Assembly: GCF_031760065.1 (NCBI RefSeq)
Contig: NZ_CP134500.1
Coordinates: forward strand, 6,324,001-6,388,000
DNA length: 64,000 nucleotides
Origin: Streptomyces durocortorensis
GTDB taxonomy: Bacteria > Actinomycetota > Actinomycetes > Streptomycetales > Streptomycetaceae
Direction of reading: 5' to 3'
Under the pieces are notes generated by a model. The model had not been told where the DNA came from, ran no database searches, and was given only the letters and a program-made list of their open reading frames with translations. The position numbers and the translations under genes are program-made. Positions 53,747 to 62,586 of this stretch are shown piece after piece (position 1 is the stretch's first letter; every line of letters begins with the position of its first letter).

Positions 53747-54415
53747 CTACGCCATGGGCGAGTCCGGCTGGTGCGGCGTGTCCGGTAGCAGCGTCGGGTC
53801 CGTCGCCGCCCTCCGCAGCCGTCCCAGGATGGACCGGGCCGCCTTGTCGTAGCCGAGGTTGTTGTTCTGGAGCACCGATTCGGCGTTGGCCAGCTCCAGG
53901 AAGGCGATGACCTCGAACGCCAGCTGGCGCACGTCGGTGTCCGGGGCCAGTTCCCCGGCGGCCCTCGCCTCGTCGATCGTCTGCTCCACGAACGTGACCC
54001 AGCCCGTCTGCGCGGACGCCAGGGCGTCGTGCACCTTGCCGCTGCGGGCGTCGAACTCGGCGGTGGCGGCGTAGAAGAAGCAACCGCCCCGGAAGACCCG
54101 CTCGCGGGAGTACGCGGTCCACGCCTCGCACAGCCGCCAGACCCGGCGGAGCCCCGGGGGCACCGAGCGGGTGGGGCGCAGCACATGGTCGACGTAGACG
54201 GCCACCGCGGCCCGCACGGTGGCCAGCTGGAGTTCCTCCTTCGAGCCGAAGAGGGCGAACACGCCGCTCTTGCTCAGCCCCAGCTCGGTCGCCAGCCGTC
54301 CCAGCGACAGCCCTTCAAGACCCTCGACCGAGGCGATCTGCACCGCTCGCCCCAGAACCGTCCGCCGGGTCTGGTTCCCCCGCTCGACCCGCCCGTCCGC
54401 CCTGACCAACACCAT
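53747..54415 (-). CDS. TetR family transcriptional regulator
   Basis: 222 residues. The N-terminal HTH reads RRTVLGRAVQIASVEGLEGLSLGRLATELGLSKSGVFALFGSKEELQLATV. The ligand domain (about 90-200) includes GVERGCFFYAATAEFDAR-like FRGGCFFYAATAEFDARSGKVHD and FEVIAFLELAN, as in the YxaF/LmrA subgroup. It is divergent from a DMT transporter and convergent with the DHFR-like gene. It probably represses one of these; 21-bp-spaced direct repeats in the divergent region are candidate sites. Confidence 0.92.
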   Translation of the reverse strand: MVLVRADGRVERGNQTRRTVLGRAVQIASVEGLEGLSLGRLATELGLSKSGVFALFGSKEELQLATVRAAVAVYVDHVLRPTRSVPPGLRRVWRLCEAWTAYSRERVFRGGCFFYAATAEFDARSGKVHDALASAQTGWVTFVEQTIDEARAAGELAPDTDVRQLAFEVIAFLELANAESVLQNNNLGYDKAARSILGRLRRAATDPTLLPDTPHQPDSPMA

Positions 54416-54508
54416 GTGACCACTCCGTGTCTCAGAGTTATCGAGGCGTCAGTCTAGGGAACGGGGGAGCGGGTGCCGAACCTCCCGTCCGGCCGTCCGG
54501 ACGGCCCT

Positions 54509-54545
54509 GACCACGGGCATTGCCCCTGTGACCACGGCCAATGCC
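54509..54545. promoter_or_regulatory. Two 16-bp direct repeats spaced 21 bp in the TetR/DMT divergent region
   Basis: GACCACGGGCATTGCC (54509-54524) and GACCACGGCCAATGCC (54530-54545) differ at two positions. The first contains the 5-1-5 palindrome GGGCATTGCCC. A TAGCGT box at 54599-54604 may be the DMT -10. Confidence 0.5.
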
Positions 54546-54669
54546 TCGCGATGATCCGACCGTTGAGACAGGTGTTCCCTTCTTCGGAGCCCGGCGGGTA
54601 GCGTGATCGTTCCGAGTGCGAGCCGGTGAGGTCTCCACAACACCTTCCGTGGAGATCCAGGAGAACCCG

Positions 54670-55599
54670 GTGTCCGCTGTCGCCGTGCCCGACCTCGCAA
54701 CCCCGCGCCGCGCCTGGGCCGCCGACCTGCCGGTGCTCGCCGTCGCCGTCGTGTGGGGAGCCAGCTACCTCGCCGCCAAGGGCATCACCACCGCGCACAC
54801 CGTCATAGCCGTCCTCGTCCTGCGCTTCGCGATCGTGCTGCCGGTGCTCGTGGCGACCGGATGGCGCAGGCTGCGGGCGCTGACCCTCCCGCAGTGGCGG
54901 GGTGCCGGACTGCTGGGCCTGGTGCTGAGCGGGGTCTTTCTGCTGGAGACGTACGGGGTGGTGCACACCTCCGCCACCAACGCCGGGCTGATCATCAGCC
55001 TCACCATGATCTTCACGCCGCTCGCCGAGGCCGCGGTCACCCGCGTCCGGCCGTCCGGGGGCTTCGTCGCGGCGGCCGGGCTCTCGGTGGCGGGGGTGGT
55101 GCTGCTGACCCAGGGCGGCGGGTTCACCAGCCCCTCGACCGGTGATCTGCTGATGCTGCTCGCCGCCCTCGCCCGGACCGCGTACGTTCTGGCGATGGCC
55201 CGCATCAAGGCGGTCCGGGGCGCCGACTCGCTCTCCCTGACCACCGTCCAGCTCGGCAGCGCGGTCGCGGTCTTCGCCGTCCTCGCCGCCGTCCCGGGGA
55301 CCGGCGCCTCGCCCTGGAGCGCGGCGGCGGACTTCGGCCCCCGGGAATGGGCGGGCCTGGTCTTCCTCTCGGTGTTCTGCACGCTGTTCGCGTTCTTCGT
55401 GCAGATGTGGTCCGTACGCCGCACCTCGCCGTCCCGGGTCAGCCTGCTGCTCGGTACGGAACCGCTGTGGGCCGCCGCCGTCGGGATCAGCCTGGGCGGG
55501 GAGCGGCTGGGCGTCGTCGGGGTGGCCGGTGCGGTCCTCGTCCTGGCGGGCACCGCGTGGGGCCGGCGCAGCGTGGACCGGGATCGCGGCGGGGCGTGA
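54670..55599 (+). CDS. EamA/DMT-family transporter
   Basis: 309 residues from GTG 54670 (AGGAG 7 bases upstream); an earlier GTG at 54616 is possible but lacks a site. Ten helices in two EamA repeats: LPVLAVAVVWGASYLAAKGIT, FAIVLPVLVATGW, LLGLVLSGVFLLETYGVVHTSATNAGLIISL and the second half ending GEPLWAAAVGISLGGERL-like TEPLWAAAVGISLGGERLGVVGVAGAVLVLAGTAW. It moves small metabolites or drugs; the substrate is unknown. Likely controlled by the divergent TetR. Confidence 0.92.
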   Translation: MSAVAVPDLATPRRAWAADLPVLAVAVVWGASYLAAKGITTAHTVIAVLVLRFAIVLPVLVATGWRRLRALTLPQWRGAGLLGLVLSGVFLLETYGVVHTSATNAGLIISLTMIFTPLAEAAVTRVRPSGGFVAAAGLSVAGVVLLTQGGGFTSPSTGDLLMLLAALARTAYVLAMARIKAVRGADSLSLTTVQLGSAVAVFAVLAAVPGTGASPWSAAADFGPREWAGLVFLSVFCTLFAFFVQMWSVRRTSPSRVSLLLGTEPLWAAAVGISLGGERLGVVGVAGAVLVLAGTAWGRRSVDRDRGGA

Positions 55600-55614
55600 G
55601 TCGGGGCGCCCCGG

Positions 55615-55818
55615 TCAGGTCTTGATCGCGTCCGCGGCGATCATCACCGCCGCCCCCGTCACGATCAGCACGATGTGGACGAACAGCCCGCGGTCGCTGA
55701 GGAAGTCGATGTGCCGCACCACCGTCCACAGCCGGAACCAGCCCGTCCACTCGAACACCAGCCCGCCGACGCCCTGGATGAAGACGAGGAACCCGATCGT
55801 CTCGACGATTTTCTTCAT
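55615..55818 (-). CDS. Small two-helix membrane protein
   Basis: 67 residues starting MKKIVETIGFLVFIQGVGGLV, with a second hydrophobic segment GLFVHIVLIVTGAAVMIAADAI. The short loop WTGWFRLWTVVRHIDFLSDR is basic. It resembles a small actinobacterial membrane protein of unknown role. It is convergent with the DMT transporter (15 bases) and lies 146 bases from the start of the divergent sensor kinase. Confidence 0.75.
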   Translation of the reverse strand: MKKIVETIGFLVFIQGVGGLVFEWTGWFRLWTVVRHIDFLSDRGLFVHIVLIVTGAAVMIAADAIKT

Positions 55819-55963
55819 ACGTCGAGCCTTGCGGCCACCCCGGGCCCGCCGCTTCGGCCACCGGTCCCGTCCGGCGCGCCGAAAGTAGCGAGCCGGACGA
55901 CTTTGGTCGCCTTCGCGCCGCGCGCTGCCCTTGCGGGCCGCCCTTCTGCGTAACTTTGTCGAT

Positions 55964-57184
55964 ATGACGCGCACCGAGTACCGCTGGCTGCTCCCCTCGG
56001 CGATGGCCGACCCCGAGCTGCCCGGCGACCGGGCCCGGGCGCGCCGGACCGTGCGGGACTGGGTCGTCGACATCGTGGCCTTCCTCTCCGCCGCGTTCAT
56101 CGGCATGCTCGCCCTCGCCGCGGTCGACGCCGACGAGACCACGGCGGACGTGGTGGTGTTCGTGGACTCCGTGGTGGGCGCGGCGGCCTGCTGCGCGCTC
56201 TGGCTCCGGCGGCGCTGGCCCGTCGGGCTCGCCGTGTCCCTGACCGTCCTCTCCGTCGTCGAGCCCGTCGCCGCCGGAGCGATGCTGGTCGCCCTGTTCA
56301 GCCTGGCCGTCCACCGCCCCCTCAAGCCGACGCTGATCGTCGGCGCGGGCGCACTGCTCGCGGTGCCCGTCCAGCCCCTCCTGCGCCCCGACCCGCAGAC
56401 CGGTTTCCTCGTCTCGGTCCTCTTCGGGGTCATGCTGATCCTGTTGGCGCTCAGCTGGGGGATGGGCGTACGGTCGCGGCGTCAGCTCGTCGTGACCCTC
56501 CACGAGAGGGCCCACCGCGCCGAGGCGGAGGCGGAGCTGCGCGCCGAGCAGGCTCAGCGCCTCGCCCGGGAGGCCATCGCCCGCGAGATGCACGACGTCC
56601 TGGCCCACCGCCTCACCCTGCTCAGCGTGCACGCCGGGGCGCTGGAATTCCGGCCCGACGCCCCCGCGGCCCAGATCGGCCGGGCCGCCGGGGTCATCCG
56701 GGACAGCGCCCACGAGGCGCTCCAGGACCTCCGCGAGATCATCGGCGTCCTGCGCGGCCCCGGCGACACCGACGAGGGCGAGCGCCCGCAGCCCACCCTC
56801 ACCAGTCTGGACGCCCTCATCGACGAGTCCCGGCTCGCGGGCATGAAGGTCGCCCTCGACAACCGGGTCACCGATCCGCAGGGCGCCCCCGCCGCCACCG
56901 GCCGCACGGTCTACCGCATCGCGCAGGAATGCCTGACCAACGCCCGCAAGCACGCCCCCGGCACCGAGGTCACCGTCACCGTGACCGGCGGCCCCGGCGA
57001 AGGCCTCACCATCGCGGTGGCGAACCCGGCCCCCGTCGAACCCTTCGAACGCGTCCCCGGCTCCGGCCAGGGGCTCATCGGCCTCACCGAACGTGCCACC
57101 CTGGCCGGGGGCGGTCTGGAGCACGGCCCGACGAAGGACGGCGGATTCGCGGTCCGCGCCCGGCTGCCGTGGCCCGCGGGATGA
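55964..57184 (+). CDS. Sensor histidine kinase (HisKA_3)
   Basis: 406 residues from ATG 55964. TAACTT lies 7 bases before it, so the mRNA may be leaderless; no good -35 is at 17 bases. Four hydrophobic helices (about 35-165) are followed by a coiled coil (HERAHRAEAEAELRAEQAQRLA) and the phospho-acceptor His in AREMHDVLAHRLTLLSVHAG (about 209). The ATPase region includes YRIAQECLTNARKHAPG and GSGQGLIGLTERATLAGGG. The cognate response regulator starts 31 bases downstream. Confidence 0.93.
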   Translation: MTRTEYRWLLPSAMADPELPGDRARARRTVRDWVVDIVAFLSAAFIGMLALAAVDADETTADVVVFVDSVVGAAACCALWLRRRWPVGLAVSLTVLSVVEPVAAGAMLVALFSLAVHRPLKPTLIVGAGALLAVPVQPLLRPDPQTGFLVSVLFGVMLILLALSWGMGVRSRRQLVVTLHERAHRAEAEAELRAEQAQRLAREAIAREMHDVLAHRLTLLSVHAGALEFRPDAPAAQIGRAAGVIRDSAHEALQDLREIIGVLRGPGDTDEGERPQPTLTSLDALIDESRLAGMKVALDNRVTDPQGAPAATGRTVYRIAQECLTNARKHAPGTEVTVTVTGGPGEGLTIAVANPAPVEPFERVPGSGQGLIGLTERATLAGGGLEHGPTKDGGFAVRARLPWPAG

Positions 57185-57215
57185 GGCGGGGCGCCGGCTG
57201 GCTACGGTGGCCGTC

Positions 57216-57932
57216 ATGAACGCAACGCCCTCGCCCGGCCCGCCCGTACGGCTGCTGATCGTCGACGACGACCCGCTCGTCCGGGCCGGACTGACCCTGA
57301 TGCTCGGCGGGGACGAAGGCATCGACATCGTGGGGGAGGGCTCGGACGGCAACGAGGTCGCGGAGCTGGTCGAACGGCTCCGCCCCGACGTCGTCCTCAT
57401 GGACATCCGGATGCCGGGCATGGACGGGCTCACCGCCACCGAGAAGCTGCGCAGCCGCCCCGGGGCTCCCGAAGTCGTCGTCCTCACCACCTTCCACGCC
57501 GATGAACAGGTGCTCCGGGCCATCCGGGCCGGGGCGGCGGGATTCGTCCTGAAAGACACCCCGCCCGCCCGGATCGTGGACTCCGTCCGCCGGGTCGCCG
57601 CCGGGGACCCGGTCCTCTCGCCCGCCGTCACCCGCCAGTTGATGGACCGGGCCGCGGGCGGCGCGCACGACGAGCGGGCGAACCGCGCCGACCGGGCACG
57701 CAGGCGCTTCGGCCAACTGGCCGAGCGGGAGCAGGAGGTGGCCGTCGCGGTGGGACGCGGCAGCTCCAACGCGGAGATCGCGGGCTCGCTCTACCTCAGC
57801 GTCGCCACTGTCAAGGCCCACGTCTCGCGCATTCTCGCCAAACTCGAACTCAACAACCGCGTACAGATCGCCCTGTTGGTCCATGACGCCGGGCTCCTCG
57901 ACCCGGGCGACGAGGGCGAGGGCGACCTCTGA
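57216..57932 (+). CDS. NarL/LuxR-type response regulator
   Basis: 238 residues. Receiver: LLIVDDDPLVRAGLTLML, phospho-acceptor Asp in DVVLMDIRMPGMDG (about 61), VVLTTFHADEQ and the Lys in GFVLKDTPP. C-terminal LuxR HTH: LAEREQEVAVAVGRGSSNAEIAGSLYLSVATVKAHVSRILAKLEL. The linker (MDRAAGGAHDERANRADRARRRF) is longer than usual. It is in one operon with the kinase. The target genes are unknown; the adjacent small membrane protein is one candidate. Confidence 0.93.
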   Translation: MNATPSPGPPVRLLIVDDDPLVRAGLTLMLGGDEGIDIVGEGSDGNEVAELVERLRPDVVLMDIRMPGMDGLTATEKLRSRPGAPEVVVLTTFHADEQVLRAIRAGAAGFVLKDTPPARIVDSVRRVAAGDPVLSPAVTRQLMDRAAGGAHDERANRADRARRRFGQLAEREQEVAVAVGRGSSNAEIAGSLYLSVATVKAHVSRILAKLELNNRVQIALLVHDAGLLDPGDEGEGDL

Positions 57933-58007
57933 GGGCTGTCCCGTGACCCCCGGCGGGCACACGACGACAGCGACGGCACCCGGCCGCGTTGTCGGAACGC
58001 CCGAACG

Positions 58008-58238
58008 GTGACCGCCGCCCCCTCCGCACGCGCCTCCTCCGTACGCGCCTCCTCCGTACGGGCTATGACCGCGTACATCGTCGGGCTGCTGACCGACAAC
58101 CGCAAGAAGCCGGGCGGGAATCTGCTGAGCGCGCTGATCCGCGCCGCCGACGAGGACGGCGACCGGCTCTCCGGCGACGCTCGCCCGGCGGGCCGGATGC
58201 TGATGCGGGGGCCGCTGAGCGTGCCGGTCGCCTGGTAG
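58008..58238 (+). pseudogene. Cytochrome P450 remnant
   Basis: The frame 58008-58238 encodes MTAYIVGLLTDNRKKPGGNLLSALIRAADEDGDRLSGD (from 58065), the helix G/H region of actinobacterial P450s, where the usual text is 'L..LI..RR..PGDDLLSALI.A.DEDGDRLS.DE'. It is joined directly to RMLMRGPLSVPVAW, which looks like a P450 C-terminus (RGL..LPVRW). The I-helix oxygen motif, ExxR and heme Cys region are all gone. Upstream is a 15-bp tandem duplication (58029-58058). The gene is a deleted relic and is not functional. Confidence 0.65.
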
Positions 58239-58286
58239 GAGGGCGGGCCCGGAAGGGAGCCGGGGCCCGGGAGCGCCGGCCCCCGC

Positions 58287-59312
58287 TCACCCGCCGGGGA
58301 TCTCGGCCATCGCCACCGGCCGGCGTTCGCGGCGGGAGAGCTCGCACGCCTCGGCGATCCGCAGGGCGTGCAGGGCCTCCCGCCCGTCGCAGGGGTTGGC
58401 CAGCTCGCCGCGCACCACGCGCAGGAACGCGTCCAGCTCCGCTTCGTACGCCGGGGCGAACCGTTCCAGGAAGCCCGGCCAGGGCTTCGCCGGACCGCCG
58501 GGACCCCCCGGCTCGGCCGAGGTTACCGGCGTACGGTCGTCCAGGCCGACGGCGATCTGGTCCAGCTCACCGGCCAGCTCCATGCGTACGTCGTACCCGG
58601 CGCCGTTGCACCGGGTGGCGGTGGCGGTGGCGAGCGTGCCGTCGTCCAGGGTGAGCAGGGCGGCGCCGGTGTCCACATCGCCCGCCGCGCGGAACATCGC
58701 GGGCCCGCGGTCCGACCCGGTGGCGTACACCTCGGACACCTCGCGGCCCGTCACCCAGCGCAGGATGTCGAAGTCGTGGACCAGACAGTCCCGGTACAGC
58801 CCGCCGGAGAGCGGGAGGTAGGCGGCGGGCGGCGGGGCCGGGTCCGAGGTGACCGCCCGCACGGTGTGCAGCCGTCCGAGCCTGCCCTCCCGTACGGCGG
58901 CCCTGGCCTCGCCGTACCCCGCGTCGAAGCGGCGCATGAAGCCGAGCTGGAGAACGGTGCCCGCCGCCTCGACCTCAGCCAGCGCGGCCAGCGTCCCGGG
59001 CAGGTCCAGGGCGATCGGCTTCTCGCAGAACGCCGGCAGTCCGGCGCGGGCGGCCCGGGCGATGAGCCCGGCGTGGGCGGCGGTCGCCGAACAGATGATC
59101 ACCGCGTCGGGCAGGCCCCCGGACCCCGCCTCGCCCCCGCCCGTGAACAGCGCGTCCACCGGTACGGCCGTGGCCCCCGTCCGCGCGGCGGCTCCGGCGG
59201 CCCGCTCCGGGGCCGCGTCCGCCAGCAGCAGGGCGTCCACGGCGGGGTGACGGCTCAGCGCCTCCGCGTGGAACGTGCCGATCCGTCCCGTTCCGATCAG
59301 TCCGATGCGCAT
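58287..59312 (-). CDS. Gfo/Idh/MocA-family dehydrogenase (inositol 2-dehydrogenase-like)
   Basis: 341 residues from ATG 59312. Rossmann start MRIGLIGTGRIGTFHAEALSRHPAV, then EKPIALDLPGTLAAL with the catalytic-Lys motif CEKPIA, and the substrate region YRDCLVHDFDILRWVTGREV with the conserved His/Asp (HDxD). Closest in pattern to IolG, which oxidises myo-inositol to scyllo-inosose with NAD, though related sugar dehydrogenases are possible. It is divergent from the GntR regulator, with two operator-like palindromes between them, and near a sugar ABC transporter. Confidence 0.9.
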   Translation of the reverse strand: MRIGLIGTGRIGTFHAEALSRHPAVDALLLADAAPERAAGAAARTGATAVPVDALFTGGGEAGSGGLPDAVIICSATAAHAGLIARAARAGLPAFCEKPIALDLPGTLAALAEVEAAGTVLQLGFMRRFDAGYGEARAAVREGRLGRLHTVRAVTSDPAPPPAAYLPLSGGLYRDCLVHDFDILRWVTGREVSEVYATGSDRGPAMFRAAGDVDTGAALLTLDDGTLATATATRCNGAGYDVRMELAGELDQIAVGLDDRTPVTSAEPGGPGGPAKPWPGFLERFAPAYEAELDAFLRVVRGELANPCDGREALHALRIAEACELSRRERRPVAMAEIPGG

Positions 59313-59352
59313 GGCCCCCAAGGTGACCTTCGCCCGGTCATCATGTCAAGCG

Positions 59353-59366
59353 TTTGTCCTGACAAA
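59353..59366. promoter_or_regulatory. GntR-type operator 1
   Basis: TTTGTC-CT-GACAAA, a perfect 6-2-6 inverted repeat 41 bases upstream of the dehydrogenase start. Confidence 0.65.
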
Positions 59367-59411
59367 TGGCGCCCGCATCGATCGCGGTTCCCGCCCCGGC
59401 GTGCCATGGCT

Positions 59412-59423
59412 TTGTCCGGACAA
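59412..59423. promoter_or_regulatory. GntR-type operator 2
   Basis: TTGTCCGGACAA, a perfect 12-bp palindrome 19 bases upstream of the GntR GTG. Together with operator 1 (same TTGTC/GACAA arms, centres 58 bp apart) it is the likely binding site of the GntR protein. TACGCT (59430-59435) is a possible -10. Confidence 0.7.
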
Positions 59424-59441
59424 GCGAACTACGCTCGCCCC

Positions 59442-60200
59442 GTGACCGCACAAGGAACCGATCAGCCGCTGCCGCTGAGCGTGGACCGCACCAGCCCGGT
59501 GCCGCTCTACTTCCAGCTGGCGCAGCAGCTGGAGGCCGCAGTCGAACAGGGCAGGCTGCCCCCCGGCACCCTGCTCGGCAACGAGATCGACCTCGCCGCC
59601 CGCCTCGGTCTGTCCCGTCCCACCGTCCGCCAGGCCATCCAGTCCCTGGTCGACAAGGGGCTCATGGTGCGTCGGCGCGGCGTCGGCACCCAGGTCGTCC
59701 ACAGCCAGGTCCGCCGCCCGCTGGAGCTCAGCTCGCTCTACGACGACCTGGAGGCGGCCGGTCAGCGCCCCGCCACCCGCGTCCTGCGCAACACCACCGA
59801 ACCGGCCACCGCCGAGGTCGCCGCCGCGCTCGGCGTCGCCGAGGGCAGCGAGGTCCAGGTCGTCGAGCGGCTGCGCAGCGCCCACGACGAGCCGATGGCC
59901 CTCCTGCGCAACCACCTGCCCCCGGGCCTGCTCCCCCTCACCGCCGAGGACCTGGAGGCCACCGGTCTGTACCGGCTGATGCGCGCCTCGGGCATCACCC
60001 TGCACAGCGCCCGCCAGTCGGTCGGCGCCCGCGCGGCCACGGCGGGCGAGGCGCGGGCCCTGCACGAGGAGCCGGGCGCGCCGCTGCTGACGATGGAGCG
60101 CACGACGTACGACGACACGGGCCGGGCGGTCGAGTTCGGCTCGCACGTCTACCGGGCGGCGCGGTACGCGTTCGAGTTCCAGCTGCTGGTACGCGCCTGA
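59442..60200 (+). CDS. GntR/HutC family transcriptional regulator
   Basis: 252 residues from GTG 59442; an in-frame ATG at 59406 lies upstream of the operator and is less likely. N-terminal winged helix: VPLYFQLAQQLEAAVEQGRLPPGTLLGNEIDLAARLGLSRPTVRQAIQSLVDKGLMVRRRGVGTQVV. C-terminal UTRA ligand domain (about 95-245): RPATRVLRN, EVQVVERLRSAHDEPMALLRNHLP, LTMERTTYDDTGRAVEFGSHVYRAARYAFEF. It probably senses a phosphorylated or free sugar/inositol and controls both the divergent dehydrogenase and the ABC genes downstream. Confidence 0.93.
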   Translation: MTAQGTDQPLPLSVDRTSPVPLYFQLAQQLEAAVEQGRLPPGTLLGNEIDLAARLGLSRPTVRQAIQSLVDKGLMVRRRGVGTQVVHSQVRRPLELSSLYDDLEAAGQRPATRVLRNTTEPATAEVAAALGVAEGSEVQVVERLRSAHDEPMALLRNHLPPGLLPLTAEDLEATGLYRLMRASGITLHSARQSVGARAATAGEARALHEEPGAPLLTMERTTYDDTGRAVEFGSHVYRAARYAFEFQLLVRA

Positions 60201-60523
60201 GCGGAGCGCCGGACCGAGCCCGCCCGGCGTTCGAGGGCGGAACGGACGGAACCCTTGCGCGGGTGGGGCCGCAGGCAGAAGATCCTGAGGTACGGGACCC
60301 CGAGGGCAGCCGATACATGCGCACGCCGACGGCTCCGTCCTCGAACGCCGGACGGGCTGGGGGCGGGCCCCGGGCGGGCTGGAAGGGGCCCGGGAGGGCG
60401 GGGGACCGGCCCCTGCCGGGCGGGCGCCCCCCCGGCTCGGGGATACTGGGCAGTCGGCCCGGGGCCGTACGCTCCCCGGCCCGGTCAAGCGCACAGCGAG
60501 CAGCAGGAGAAGGGCACCGCGTC
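60201..60523. other. 323-bp interval between GntR and the ABC operon
   Basis: No gene is supported. It contains an inverted pair of the dispersed 24-bp repeat at 60217-60240 and 60335-60358 (core TCGAACGCCGG). No clear promoter for the ABC operon could be assigned, and no GntR-type palindrome was seen here. Confidence 0.6.
60217..60358. repeat. Inverted pair of the dispersed 24-bp repeat
   Basis: AGCCCGCCCGGCGTTCGAGG (from 60217) and CCGTCCTCGAACGCCGGACG (from 60335) face each other about 95 bases apart and match the copies near 21.5 kb. Confidence 0.65.
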
Positions 60524-61534
60524 GTGGCAAGGGTTCGGACAGGGGTACGCGCGATGGGCGCCGTGCTGGCAGTGGTGCTCGGCGCCTCCCTCGCGGGATG
60601 CAGCAGCACCGGCGGCAAGCGGGCGGAAGAGCGCGCGGCCGAGGCCGCCGAGGGGCGGGCCGCGGTGAACACGCCCCGCTGGACCTTCGCCATGGTCACC
60701 CACTCGGGCGACGGCGACACTTTCTGGGACATCGTCCAGAAGGGCGCCGAGCAGGCGGCCGTCAAGGACAACATCAACTTCCTCTACTCGCACAACGACG
60801 AGGCCAACCAGCAGGCCCAACTCGTCCAGACCGCGATCGACAAGAAGGTCGACGGGCTGATCGTCTCGCTGGCCAAGCCGGCCGCCATGAAGGCCGTGGT
60901 CGCCAAGGCCGTCAAGGCGGGCATCCCGGTCGTCACGGTCAACTCCGGCTCCGCCGAGTCCAAGGAGTTCGGCGCCCTGACCCACATCGGCCAGGACGAG
61001 TCCATCGCCGGTGAGGCCGTCGGCGACGAGCTGAACGAGCGGGGCCGCAAGAAGGCCCTCTGCGTCCTGCACGAGCAGGGCAACGTCGGCCACGAGCAGC
61101 GCTGTGCCGGGGCGAAGAAGACCTTCGACGGCACGATGCAGAACCTGTACGTCGACGGCACCAACATGCCCGACGTCACCGCGTCCATCGAGGCCAAGCT
61201 CCAGTCCGACAAGAGCATCGACGCGGTCGTCACCCTCGGCGCCCCCTTCGCCGACGCCGCCGTCCAGGCCAAGCGGACGGCGGGCAGCAATGCGGAGATC
61301 AACACCTTCGACCTGAACGCCAAGGTCGCCACCGGCCTCCAGGCCGACCAGCTCGGCTTCGCCGTCGACCAGCAGCCCTACCTCCAGGGGTACGAGGCCG
61401 TCGACCTGCTCTGGCTCTACCGCTCCAACCTCAACGTCCTCGGCGGCGGCCGGCCCGTCCTGACCGGGCCGCAGATCATCACCGCCGACGACGCGGAAGC
61501 CCTGGCCGACTACACCAAGCGGGGCACCCGATGA
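60524..61534 (+). CDS. Sugar ABC transporter substrate-binding lipoprotein
   Basis: 336 residues from GTG 60524 with AGGAGAAGG upstream. Lipobox LAGCSS near residue 26. The mature part is a type-I periplasmic binding protein (RbsB-like): [77 protein letters not shown] and [18 protein letters not shown]. It captures a pentose, inositol or similar sugar outside the membrane. The first gene of a three-gene ABC operon; ATGA overlap with the permease. Confidence 0.94.
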   Translation: MARVRTGVRAMGAVLAVVLGASLAGCSSTGGKRAEERAAEAAEGRAAVNTPRWTFAMVTHSGDGDTFWDIVQKGAEQAAVKDNINFLYSHNDEANQQAQLVQTAIDKKVDGLIVSLAKPAAMKAVVAKAVKAGIPVVTVNSGSAESKEFGALTHIGQDESIAGEAVGDELNERGRKKALCVLHEQGNVGHEQRCAGAKKTFDGTMQNLYVDGTNMPDVTASIEAKLQSDKSIDAVVTLGAPFADAAVQAKRTAGSNAEINTFDLNAKVATGLQADQLGFAVDQQPYLQGYEAVDLLWLYRSNLNVLGGGRPVLTGPQIITADDAEALADYTKRGTR

Positions 61535-62586
61535 GCGGCTCCACCGCCGCACCGGAAAAGCCGACGCGGGTGGACGAGCGGCTGGTGCGCACCTCAGCTC
61601 TGCGCAAGCTGCTCGGCCGCCCCGAGCTCGGCTCGGTCGTCGGCGCGGCAGCCGTCTTCCTCTTCTTCGCGATCGTCGCCGACAGCTTTCTCCAGGCATC
61701 CAGCTTCGGGACCGTGCTGTACGCGGCCTCCGTCCTCGGCATCATGGCCGCGCCGGTGGCGCTGCTGATGATCGGCGGCGAGTTCGACCTCTCCGCCGGG
61801 GTGATGGTGACCAGCTCCGCGCTGATCTCCTCGATGTTCAGCTACCAGATGACGGCCAACGTCTGGGTCGGCGTCTTCGTGTCGCTGCTGGCCACGCTCG
61901 CCATCGGCGCGTTCAACGGGTTCATGCTGACCCGCACCAGGCTGCCCAGCTTCATCATCACGCTCGGTACGTTCCTGATGCTGACGGGCCTCAACCTCGG
62001 CTTCACCAAGCTGATCAGCGGCACCGTCTCCACCAAGGCCATCGGGGACATGGAGGGCTTCGAGTCCGCCCGGACCCTGTTCGCGTCGACGCTCACCCTC
62101 GGCGGCGTCGAGTTCAAGGTGACGATCCTGTGGTGGGCGGCGCTCGTCGCGATCGCCACCTGGATCCTGCTCCGTACCCGCTTCGGCAACTGGATCTTCG
62201 CCGTCGGCGGCGAGGCCGACGCGGCCCGCGCGGTCGGCGTCCCCGTCATCCGTACGAAGATCGGGCTCTACCTCGGCGTCGCCTTCGCCGCCTGGGTCTC
62301 CGGCCAGCACCTGCTGTTCAGCTACGACGTCGTCCAGTCCGGCGAGGGCGTCGGCAACGAGCTGACGTACATCATCGCCGCCGTCATCGGCGGCTGCCTG
62401 ATCACCGGCGGCTACGGCTCCGCGATCGGCTCGGCGGTCGGTGCCTTCATCTTCGGCATGACCAGCAAGGGCATCGTGTACGCCGAGTGGAACCCGGACT
62501 GGTTCAAATTCTTCCTGGGAGCGATGCTGCTCCTGGCCACCCTGCTCAACGCGTGGGTGCGCAAGCGCGCGGAGGCGACGTCATGA
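61531..62586 (+). CDS. Sugar ABC transporter permease (RbsC-like)
   Basis: 351 residues with about nine hydrophobic segments: [81 protein letters not shown], and [41 protein letters not shown]. The GEFDLSAG and GGYGSAIGS motifs define the BPD_transp_2 (ribose/inositol) family. It pairs with the substrate-binding protein and ATPase that overlap it on both sides. Confidence 0.94.
   Translation: MSGSTAAPEKPTRVDERLVRTSALRKLLGRPELGSVVGAAAVFLFFAIVADSFLQASSFGTVLYAASVLGIMAAPVALLMIGGEFDLSAGVMVTSSALISSMFSYQMTANVWVGVFVSLLATLAIGAFNGFMLTRTRLPSFIITLGTFLMLTGLNLGFTKLISGTVSTKAIGDMEGFESARTLFASTLTLGGVEFKVTILWWAALVAIATWILLRTRFGNWIFAVGGEADAARAVGVPVIRTKIGLYLGVAFAAWVSGQHLLFSYDVVQSGEGVGNELTYIIAAVIGGCLITGGYGSAIGSAVGAFIFGMTSKGIVYAEWNPDWFKFFLGAMLLLATLLNAWVRKRAEATS

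Noticed and set aside
58062..58238. Possible intact small protein at the P450 relic
   Set aside because: The residues match internal and terminal P450 segments rather than a small-protein family, and no ribosome site is visible.
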